DNA of 64,000 nt from Candidatus Obscuribacterales bacterium (GTDB lineage: Bacteria > Cyanobacteriota > Vampirovibrionia > Obscuribacterales > Obscuribacteraceae). A program made the position numbers and the translations under genes. The notes under the pieces were generated by a model. The model had not been told where the DNA came from. It made no database searches and saw only the letters and a list, made by a program, of their open reading frames with translations. The DNA is taken from NCBI GenBank assembly GCA_019637435.1, contig JAHBVO010000005.1, forward strand, positions 496,001 to 560,000, written 5' to 3'. Position 1 is the stretch's first letter, and every line of letters starts with the position of its first letter. Of the stretch, positions 52,901 through 59,958 are shown piece by piece.

Positions 52901-55303
52901 TAGATTACCGTCGAGAGAATCGCTGCTATCAGCCCAGGTCGCACCCGCGCGCGCCAGAGCTGGTGTGATCTCGTCGCCGTTATCGACCATCCCGGCTGTT
53001 CGCTCCGGTCCTGCAAGCAGATCTCGTCTGGGAGCCGGTTCAGTTTTTCCGGATGCAGAAGGCTTAGCAGAAGCGGCAGCTGGAGCTGCACCGGTTTTTG
53101 CAGCAGTGGCCGGTTGAGTACCGGGCTTGACACCAGGACTGGTACCAGTTGCTGGAGCAGGCTTTGCTCCTGCAGGTCCTGTGCTCTTTGAGCCTGATGG
53201 TGCAACGCCGGGCTTTGCGGCAGGAGAACTCGGTCCACCCGGCTTTGCTCCGCCAGGAGCTGAGCCGGCAGGTTTTGCGCCACTCGGTCCGGTTTTCGCT
53301 CCAGCAGGAGCTCCTTTTGCACCGGTCGCACTTGTCGGCGCCCCGCTAGCCGGTTTGGCACCAGTCGGTCCACCGGCTCTCTGGGGGGCGGTTCCAGGCT
53401 TAGCGCCCTGAGGACCAGCCGGCTTACTTTCCGACTTCTCAGGCGCCTGGGCGATTTTCTCCTCCTTGGGAGGGACGTAGCTATAAACCGAGGGAGGTCT
53501 GGCTTCCGCAGGCTTCGGCTCCAGCGCAGCCGACGCGGCTGACACTTCAGGCTTAGACTCGAAATCAGTCGGTATCGGCATCGCAGTCGTCGGTCGCTTT
53601 ACCAGCGCCGATAAGCGATTCATAGTTTTATCCGGTAAAGCTTCGGAATCCTGGTTGTTAGCCTGAGGAGCAGCAGGCTTGCTCACCTCTTTGGCCGACA
53701 CAGGTGGTTTTTGCGGCATTCCCGGTTTCGCAGCCGGAAGTGGAGGCGCAGCACCTTTCGCACCGGGCGGGCCAGAGCCTGGCGGTCCGGGTGGCTTCGC
53801 GCCGGGCGCAGGTGGCGGACCACCCGCTGGTCTTGGACCACCTGGTCCAGGAGGTGCGGAAGGACGGGCTGGTGCGTTCCCAGCGGAATTTTGAGGCTGG
53901 CTGGGTCTGGCAGGCTCACCCGGCTTGGCAGCCGGAGCGGTCTTCGGTCCACCAGGACCGACGCGGGCAGGCTGCAACGGTTTCACCGCAGGTGTGGACG
54001 TGCTGCTCTGCGCAGGCAAAGTGTTGTTCGATACATTGGGAGAAGACGGAGCAGAGGCTGGTTTCGCTTGTTGCTTGTTGACCAGTCCCGACATTCCGGT
54101 AGCAGGTCGCGTTCCTGCCGGAGGCAGACCACCGCCTTGCTTTGGCGCGGATGGCGCTGCGCCTGGAGCGGGCGCGTCTTTGGGCGGAGGAGGCGGCGGC
54201 ATGAACAACTCCGGCATATCTTCCGGACCAGCTTCGAACTGAGGACGCTTGGGCTTGTCCTCGTCCATCAAACGCTCGCTGGGCAAGATTTCAAGGTCGG
54301 AAACATTCTGCTGCTCGCGCGGCATCAATTTCGCTCTATCACTCTTTCCGAACTCGAGACCGGCGCAGGCCGCTTCGAGCTCTTTCCAGAACTCGCGCAC
54401 GGAAGATTGGCGCTCGTCCGGCAACTTGCTGAGCGCTTTGGCGACGACGGCCTCGACTCGCTCGGGGAAGGTCAGGTCTTTTCGCACAGCACCCATCTTG
54501 GGAGCAGGCTCCGTGACCGTCATGTACATCAACTTCATCAAGTCATGGGCGAGAAAAGGCCTGCGCCCGGTGAACATTTCAAAGACTATAACAGCCATAG
54601 AATAAAGATCGCTTCGATAGTCAAGTTCGAAACCCTGACACTGCTCCGGGCTCATATAAGCGGGACTGCCGGCAACGGTTTTAGGTTTGTTGAACTTGGC
54701 TCTCTGAGCACTTTCTTGCGGTGTATCTGCGATACCGAAATCCAGCACTTTGACATAATCGCCGCGAATCTCGCTCTCCTCGAGAACGACGTTTTCCGGC
54801 TTCATGTCTCTATGAATCAGTCCCTGCTCGTGCGCGTGCCCCAGGGCTTCAGTGACCTGCCGCATCACGTTCAAAACTCGCTTCGGTGGCAGCGCCCCTT
54901 TTTGAGTGATGAGCTGACTGAGTGTAATTCCTTCCAGATAGTCCATAACGAGATATGGCTGACCATCGTCAGTGGTGCCAGAATCCCAGACTGTAATAAT
55001 GTGAGGATGGCGCAGACGCTCAGCGGCTTTCAACTCGCGCAGCAGGCGGTCGAGCGAGGCAGAATCCGCACCGAGATAACTGTGAATCACTTTTACGGCA
55101 ACTTCGCCGCCCATCATCAGGCGCGAGGCTTTATAAACAATTCCGCTGGAGCCCTTACCGATAACAGAATCGATTACGTAGCGATCGTCAATTAGCGCAC
55201 CAATCAACGGATCCTTGCCGACCGGCTCTAAAGTCACCTGGTCTTTAGGACACACTTCTTCTGTGTCATTGAAATACTGATTGCATCTAAGGCAAAGTTT
55301 CAT
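49985..55303 (-). CDS. giant Ser/Thr protein kinase with zinc ribbon, long disordered linker, transmembrane segment and TPR tail
   Basis: A 1772-residue kinase. N-terminal zinc-ribbon motif (Cys4, Cys7, Cys18-Pro-Lys-Asp), then a complete kinase domain (about 42-325): GKGSSGIVYKA, Lys71, HRDMKPENV (Asp166), DFG 188-190, GSPAYMSPEQC. A linker of about 1300 residues follows: Pro/Ala/Gly-rich (about 360-800, GAKPAS/GAPT-type repeats), a Met-Pro-Gly tract (about 890-1020, many PPGMPPQGM units), an acidic Asp/Glu/Ser region (about 1035-1370) with DFSGK repeats, and a poly-Gly patch (about 1468-1500). One membrane span lies at about 1630-1650, then a short TPR-like tail. It is two to three times the length of usual bacterial kinases. 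The frame is open throughout, with no sign of decay. Confidence 0.92.
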   Translation of the reverse strand: MKLCLRCNQYFNDTEEVCPKDQVTLEPVGKDPLIGALIDDRYVIDSVIGKGSSGIVYKASRLMMGGEVAVKVIHSYLGADSASLDRLLRELKAAERLRHPHIITVWDSGTTDDGQPYLVMDYLEGITLSQLITQKGALPPKRVLNVMRQVTEALGHAHEQGLIHRDMKPENVVLEESEIRGDYVKVLDFGIADTPQESAQRAKFNKPKTVAGSPAYMSPEQCQGFELDYRSDLYSMAVIVFEMFTGRRPFLAHDLMKLMYMTVTEPAPKMGAVRKDLTFPERVEAVVAKALSKLPDERQSSVREFWKELEAACAGLEFGKSDRAKLMPREQQNVSDLEILPSERLMDEDKPKRPQFEAGPEDMPELFMPPPPPPKDAPAPGAAPSAPKQGGGLPPAGTRPATGMSGLVNKQQAKPASAPSSPNVSNNTLPAQSSTSTPAVKPLQPARVGPGGPKTAPAAKPGEPARPSQPQNSAGNAPARPSAPPGPGGPRPAGGPPPAPGAKPPGPPGSGPPGAKGAAPPLPAAKPGMPQKPPVSAKEVSKPAAPQANNQDSEALPDKTMNRLSALVKRPTTAMPIPTDFESKPEVSAASAALEPKPAEARPPSVYSYVPPKEEKIAQAPEKSESKPAGPQGAKPGTAPQRAGGPTGAKPASGAPTSATGAKGAPAGAKTGPSGAKPAGSAPGGAKPGGPSSPAAKPGVAPSGSKSTGPAGAKPAPATGTSPGVKPGTQPATAAKTGAAPAAASAKPSASGKTEPAPRRDLLAGPERTAGMVDNGDEITPALARAGATWADSSDSLDGNLGEIPERKISNLDWEGEIEALKTGSVAPINLDSGEPLHPAAGGGAWPAGVTPQGVPPAQPGYPGMNQSWPPGALPSMPGQPMMPPYDQSMSYPPGMMHPYMQPPGYPPPGYPMPPNQEVSGAYPMMPNYPPPGGDVSGSYQMPGYGMPPGQPYQYGMPAPGMPMMPPQGMPPGMQMPPGMPPQGMPPGMVPPGMPPGPGQMPPFMNPTPPGNDGALGRAIADDLRAEFGDSSTTIPAIQDQLYEDFLDEEPQSFSEPAEETKPEIKNTEKQTKKEPTSSRTGLGALLGGDEIVTNGLDFSKDKDEQDAVALENALAAKSAAEAEELGDSLLALMDATEKDRSGGFEAEKSDRPDFSKSGSALETDFSGKANKEASEITASEKTDFSGKTDFSGKSESVKADDKPKRRDDDEDAPVKPTGLAGLLGAIAAEDEDEPEPEEDAGTGNAFADAVASSASVSSLTEKKDKSSSAFGQLLAAVKDDDEELEIAEPEPAEEEEGRENTLPKEAIQQALEDLLPEPPDKGIVKKPAEMKNPFEADDDLLGTPGVKPADADEEPASSDKDKEEKMGAATRLAAAMSEDDENDSPASFGSDLSGSVVSGAMPQNPSTSTSDALSRLLEAASKAPSKPNESGSMSEIDKMAARVNKPQAKISRKLATQKSADAIEEPQPFGGFGGGGSGFGSGTGGGAAFGAGAGRTGGTGTNSSYSQDAVNARIAELNRKLEAQTTGRQNVELPPAQAPDPSVIGDSVNRRDVVNRIMEEAAMRHQYGADYQPPPPQPMAAKPTQSGSDFSPSELEKVNSNRLASMAEAEQRRKKTSRSRSSGPRVPVGPLLAVVAVIVLGGAGFMFKDTLMPMVNGMMSGMASSQKAEDSSEKLLSQVNDLMAKGKLNDASKLLEAEEDANGLPAELSEKLDVIYLGIAKYMKNNGATNEALEKLKLIPPESSHYAEAQKLIKQYQKGGKKSSTSKRRRR

Positions 55304-55684
55304 CGTTGCTTACGGTCGCCCTTTCCTCTCCCTGTGCGGAATTAAAAAAATCCGTGCGGCTTTTGCCAATCTCCCAGCTTCCTTGAATTAAGTACCCGCT
55401 CTATCCTCGAATATCGTCCTCAAAAGCCTTTATCGGACTGTCTCCACAGTAAGATCGCCCGCAAGGGCTGACCAACAGGCAGTTTCAAGAGCGAGCCAGC
55501 AGATTAAGTTTTCGCCTGACCTCTTTACATAGCGTTCTCACGCTAGTGATAAACGAGGCGAAGACCGATCTTTCAGGTCACCTCTATTGTATTCCCTGAA
55601 AAATACAAACAATACAGTATTAGAGGAGATCTGATTACAAATATGCGATTCTTCGAAGATTTTATGCAGCCGATAATATTCTTG
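55304..55684. other. 381-base upstream region of the giant kinase
   Basis: No gene seen. Read on the minus strand it contains an inverted TGTATT...AATACA element around 55586-55615 with a TACAAT that could serve as a -10, far (about 280 bases) from the kinase start. Close to the start is CGGA-AATTAAAAAAA-TCCG (55337-55354). The leader is unusually long compared with other genes here. Confidence 0.35.
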
Positions 55685-56851
55685 CTAGGGCATTGCGCTG
55701 CTGCTCACAATCGTCGCGCTGGATGACCGCACATACCAGTCACCAGGATGGCGAGCGACTATGCCAGCGAGCTCCAACATCGTCAATGTGGCAGAAAGCT
55801 CACCAGGAGCCATTCCCGACTTGTAACACAAATGGTCGAAGTGGACAGGCTCACGAGAAATCAACTCGAAGACTTCGTTCTCTCGGCCGAACAACTGCAC
55901 AACAGTAGGAACTTCGTCCTCTCCGTTCAATGCAGATTGCCAGTTGAGTTCCGCCATGATGTCGCCGACATTTCTTACCAGGCTAGCTTTGGATCGCCTT
56001 ATCAATTCGTTGGTACCTGCCGACATCGGATTATCGACACGACCCGGGACGGCAAATGGAATATGTCCTTGCGAAAACGCGATCTCTGCAGTGATAAGAG
56101 CACCGGACTCCAGACCAGCCTCAATTACGCAAACCCCTCGTGACAAACCGCTTATGATGCGGTTTCTCGCGGGAAAGCGCCAGGGTTCCGCCTTGGTTCC
56201 CGGAAAAAACTCTGAGACCATCGCCCCGTGATTACCATAGACGATCTTGTCGTACAAAGGTCTGTTTGAAGTTGGATAACAAATGTCCGGTCCACAAGCC
56301 AGAACGCCGATGGTCCTGCCACCACCTTCCAGCGCTCCCCAGTGGGAGAGGGAGTCGATTCCAATTGCCATTCCGCTGACAACAGTGACACCGTGTCGAG
56401 CCAGTCCATTCGCCATTTCCTTGGCGATGCACCGTCCGTAGCTGGACGGCTTGCGGGTCCCCACAAGCGCTATCGAATAATTGAAGAAATCCGGATGCAA
56501 ATTTCCCTTGACATAGAGGATGAGCGGAGGGTCGTCGATACCTCGGAGCATTTGAGGATATAGAGGATGCGCAAAGGGATAAGGATCGACCTTCGCCTTT
56601 TTGCAGATGGACAGAAGACTTTCCGGATCGATCTTATCCCTGGCCTCAACAAACGCCTTCGCTACATCATCTTTGATCATGTTAGAAGTTGCGATCTCGC
56701 CGGCCTTCGCCTTCCATGCATTCTTGAGACCACCAAAATATTCGAACATCTTCATCGCCCGGGCGCGCCCCAAGCCGATTCCCGTCATTTGATCGAATGC
56801 CAGCCAGCATGCGACCTCGTCGTCATCCCATTTGATTTCATCGTCAAACAA
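55685..56851 (-). CDS. dprA: DNA processing protein DprA
   Basis: A 388-residue cytoplasmic protein that protects incoming single-stranded DNA and loads RecA during natural transformation. It has the N-terminal SAM-like region (ACWLAFDQMTGIGLGRARAM), the extended Rossmann fold (IALVGTRKPSSYGRCIAKEMA, VVSGMAIGIDSLSHWGAL, SEFFPGTKAEPWRFPARNRIISGLS split by a loop, VIEAGLESGALITAEIA, VPGRVDNPMSAGTNELI), and a C-terminal winged-helix domain (EPVHFDHLCYKSGMAPGELSATL). All core motifs are intact, so competence is plausible although no com genes are in the window. Confidence 0.95.
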   Translation of the reverse strand: MFDDEIKWDDDEVACWLAFDQMTGIGLGRARAMKMFEYFGGLKNAWKAKAGEIATSNMIKDDVAKAFVEARDKIDPESLLSICKKAKVDPYPFAHPLYPQMLRGIDDPPLILYVKGNLHPDFFNYSIALVGTRKPSSYGRCIAKEMANGLARHGVTVVSGMAIGIDSLSHWGALEGGGRTIGVLACGPDICYPTSNRPLYDKIVYGNHGAMVSEFFPGTKAEPWRFPARNRIISGLSRGVCVIEAGLESGALITAEIAFSQGHIPFAVPGRVDNPMSAGTNELIRRSKASLVRNVGDIMAELNWQSALNGEDEVPTVVQLFGRENEVFELISREPVHFDHLCYKSGMAPGELSATLTMLELAGIVARHPGDWYVRSSSATIVSSSAMP

Positions 56852-57016
56852 AGTAATGCTTCTCCAAAAGGCGAAAGATGTTTATCATCAACAATATAGA
56901 GACACTTATTGAACTTTCCAACCCCAGCCGCTATTACTTCAAAATGCACAAACAGACAAGCGGTTTGAAGTTTGAGATGCTAGCATTAAACTGGGTCGAA
57001 AGCGGGGTTTCCAAAC

Positions 57017-59251
57017 TTGGTGCAAGTTCACCTATTCGCTAAATCAGAGATAAGTGACAAGAGATCGATACGCGATCTTGACGTAAAGCCGTCCACATCA
57101 TCTCCACCTATCAGATCCAAACTCTTTGGATTGAAACAGCTAATTTTCTCTGCTGTCGTTATTCTGGCATTGCCGTTTACCGCTGATTGCGCGCACGCAC
57201 TTTCTTCTGCAGAAACGAGCAAACTTTCCGGCGTCGAGAAAGCGGTTTTCTTTAAAACATATGCAGAGGAAGACGCGGGAAAACGTGTTGAGCGGCTTGA
57301 AAAGCGCTACTTCGGAGACCCACAACAAGGTGATTTATCGGAACGCCTGCAACGGATCTTCGAGCTGGCTGGACCGGCCGCAACAGCGGAGCCCGCGCCT
57401 ACAGCCGAAACGCCCCGTGGCAAGCCGGAAGCCAAAGCTCCGAAGAACAAATACCCCGGCGCCCAGTATCCGAAAAATGGTCCGAAAGAATCAGATATGG
57501 CCTGGGAAAAAGCATCGATGGCGGCCACAAAAGCAAGCGATCAGAATGTTCAGGACCTGTTGAAAGAGGCTCTGCGACTGTCTAAACGCAAAGAGACGGA
57601 ACAGGCAATCGAGAAATACAATCAAGTGCTGCGATTCGATCCACAAAACGCATTGGCTTATTTCAGTTTAGGCGTAATCTTCGAATCGAAAGGCGACATC
57701 GGACAAGCGCTTGAACACTACAAAAAAGCACATGACATTAATCCGGACAGAATGGATTACAAGAACGCGATTGTCGAACTCGAATCGAAAGGCGCTCAGA
57801 TAAACGCCAGCCAGTCTAAACAAGCAGAAACGAATGAACTGGCGAGGCAGGCGGCTGAAGCCTTTAAGCGCAAAGAATATCAAAGCGCCCTCGGAATGTA
57901 TAAACAGCTGGAAACACAATTTCCAAAGAATGCTCCGTACAAATACAACATCGGCACGATTTATCTGTTGATGAGAAATCCGATACAGGCGCTTGAATAC
58001 TACGAGATGGCGCGCAAGCTGAATCCCAAGGAAGAACGCTACGTCGCGGCATGCGATAAGTTAAAGGCCACCGTCAAAGCAGACGAAGAAAAAAGAAAAG
58101 AAATCGACGCGCAGTGGGACGCCAAGGAAAAGGCAGACAGACAGCGCGAAGCCCAGCAACAAAAGGCAGCCGGACAACAACAAAAAGGTAAGCCAAACAA
58201 AGGCGGAAAAACGGCTAAGGTCCCACAGGGCGGAATGCCGACTCAGCAAAGACCGATGCAGCCCGGCTTTCAGCAACAAGGCTATCCGCAACAAGCGGGC
58301 GGCATTCCACAAAATCGACCACCTGTTGTGCAATCATCCGGCGGATACCCACAACCAGGCTATCCGCAACAAAACCAGATGCCGCCTGGCTTCAGCAACC
58401 AGCAAGCACAGGGATACAACCAGATGCCACCGAACTACGGACAGATGCAGCAGCAAGGTTACGGTCAACCTCAAATGCAGCAGGGCTACGGACAACCTAT
58501 GCAGCAAGCTGGTTTTCAGCAACAAGGCTATCCGCAGCAGCAGGGTTATCCTCAACAACAAGCTCCGCAATACAATCCGATGCAACAACAGGGATACGCA
58601 CAGCAACCGGGTTTCAATCAACAACAGGGATACCAGCAGACGCCGCAGCAGGGCTACGGACAGCCGATGCAACAAGGCTATCCTCAACAGCAATCAGGCT
58701 ATCCTCCGCAGGGATACACCCAACAGCAACAGCAACAACCAGGTTATGGGCAGCCGATGCAGCAGCCCGGCTTCAACCAACAGCAATACAATCCGCAAAT
58801 GCAACAACAATATCAACAACAGCAACAGATGCGACCGCCGGGTCAACAGGGCTATCAACCCAACCAGGCAAGTCAAACAGCCTACAATCCCAGTCAAACG
58901 AGTATCAGCGGTCTCACTCAGCCGAGTTACGGCGCACCGAATACGGCGGCACAACCACAGGCGGTGCCAAACATGGTCAACGGCGCACCAACCGGCACCG
59001 GCCCGGATCCGCTCGCAAACCTGGGCATCATAGGCATTTCGTCGCCTAAGGGCGTCTCCGTCACCACTATTGGTATCGGTTCTCGCGCCGCAAAAGGGAA
59101 GATTGCAAAGGGCGATTTAATTGTTGGGGTGGATGGCGTTACGGTCACGACAATTCAGCAAATCAAATCGGTGCTTGTGAAAAAGCAACCCGGCGAGAGC
59201 GCCCAATTCATCATCGACCGCAAAGGCAAAATTCAAAATCTGGCGATTTGA
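57017..59251 (+). CDS. exported protein with TPRs, Q/P/G/Y-rich region and PDZ domain
   Basis: A 744-residue protein. An N-terminal hydrophobic segment (LIFSAVVILALPFTADCAHA) follows about 38 basic/polar residues. Next is a motif EKAVFFKTYAEEDAGKRVERLEKRYFG, ending in GDLSERLQRI. Then come TPR units at about 185-350 (LKEALRLSKRKETEQAIEKYNQ, AYFSLGVIFESKGDIGQALEHY), a charged helix, and about 250 residues of Gln/Pro/Gly/Tyr repeats (QQGYGQPMQQ-type, about 395-640). The C-terminal PDZ domain (GVSVTTIGIGSRAAKGKIAKGDLIVGVDG) is complete. The Q-rich tract is prion-like in composition and may drive assembly. Start codon TTG is tentative. Function unknown. Confidence 0.85.
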   Translation: MVQVHLFAKSEISDKRSIRDLDVKPSTSSPPIRSKLFGLKQLIFSAVVILALPFTADCAHALSSAETSKLSGVEKAVFFKTYAEEDAGKRVERLEKRYFGDPQQGDLSERLQRIFELAGPAATAEPAPTAETPRGKPEAKAPKNKYPGAQYPKNGPKESDMAWEKASMAATKASDQNVQDLLKEALRLSKRKETEQAIEKYNQVLRFDPQNALAYFSLGVIFESKGDIGQALEHYKKAHDINPDRMDYKNAIVELESKGAQINASQSKQAETNELARQAAEAFKRKEYQSALGMYKQLETQFPKNAPYKYNIGTIYLLMRNPIQALEYYEMARKLNPKEERYVAACDKLKATVKADEEKRKEIDAQWDAKEKADRQREAQQQKAAGQQQKGKPNKGGKTAKVPQGGMPTQQRPMQPGFQQQGYPQQAGGIPQNRPPVVQSSGGYPQPGYPQQNQMPPGFSNQQAQGYNQMPPNYGQMQQQGYGQPQMQQGYGQPMQQAGFQQQGYPQQQGYPQQQAPQYNPMQQQGYAQQPGFNQQQGYQQTPQQGYGQPMQQGYPQQQSGYPPQGYTQQQQQQPGYGQPMQQPGFNQQQYNPQMQQQYQQQQQMRPPGQQGYQPNQASQTAYNPSQTSISGLTQPSYGAPNTAAQPQAVPNMVNGAPTGTGPDPLANLGIIGISSPKGVSVTTIGIGSRAAKGKIAKGDLIVGVDGVTVTTIQQIKSVLVKKQPGESAQFIIDRKGKIQNLAI

Positions 59252-59265
59252 CGCACAGTCATATT

Positions 59266-59922
59266 TCACATTTTGCCGAATTCTTTTGACCACTCAATGC
59301 TGGCCATAGCCTGCCGGGCGTCAGGCAAATGCTTTGAAAAATGCGGCTCCTGACCTTCGAAATAAACTTCCTGAATCTCACGACTACTGGCGTCCTTGGG
59401 TACATAGAGACCGTGAAATTTCTTGCCGCCTTCCCGCCACTCACCGTCAACTGACAAAACAGTTTTACCGTTGACTCGAATTGTTTCAGCAGCATTTATT
59501 TGAAATGCGGAACTGTCACCGACATTGCCCAGCACCTGAGGGTTGAGCGTTGCTATCTCCGCCGGCTCCAGTTTATGCGGTGCTTTATTGAGAATGGCTT
59601 GAAACTGCTGCGCCTCGCTACTCGCAATCGGATAACCCCGATCGTAAAGCGCAAGTTCCGCACCCTGTCCGTCCGGCGGGAGGAATGATAAGCTTTTCGC
59701 CACTTCACCGAAATTGGAATCCCGAGCCTCTTTCCTCCACTCACGAGGAACGAGCAAAGCATCAATCGGTTCCATTCCTGCTATTGAACTTTCACGCTTA
59801 TGCCCACTGCTACGCGGCAAATCGAAATCGTGAGCGAAAACATCAAGGGGCAGTTCCGAATAGGACTGCACTTGCTTCTCATTCTTATCAAGGCGAAAAA
59901 TCGGCTCTCTCAGGTCGTCCAA
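59266..59922 (-). CDS. protein of unknown function next to the cysteine-peptidase-like gene
   Basis: A 218-residue acidic, soluble-looking protein without signal peptide, membrane span or cysteine. Segments such as QFQAILNKAPHKLEPAEIATL and INAAETIRVNGKTVLSVDGEWREGG suggest an alpha/beta fold. I recognise no family. It lies 36 bases downstream of the cysteine-peptidase-like gene on the same strand, so it is probably co-transcribed and may be a partner, inhibitor or chaperone (inference). Its end is convergent with the TPR/PDZ gene, 14 bases away. Confidence 0.7.
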   Translation of the reverse strand: MDDLREPIFRLDKNEKQVQSYSELPLDVFAHDFDLPRSSGHKRESSIAGMEPIDALLVPREWRKEARDSNFGEVAKSLSFLPPDGQGAELALYDRGYPIASSEAQQFQAILNKAPHKLEPAEIATLNPQVLGNVGDSSAFQINAAETIRVNGKTVLSVDGEWREGGKKFHGLYVPKDASSREIQEVYFEGQEPHFSKHLPDARQAMASIEWSKEFGKM

Positions 59923-59958
59923 GACTTCTATTCTCCTAATGAATCAAGTATTCGGATC

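Noticed and set aside
53711..55195. 494-codon plus-strand open frame antisense to the giant kinase
   Set aside because: It is the reverse image of the GC-rich, Pro/Ala-coding linker and kinase region. It has no ribosome site or family pattern, and the opposite strand encodes a clear kinase.
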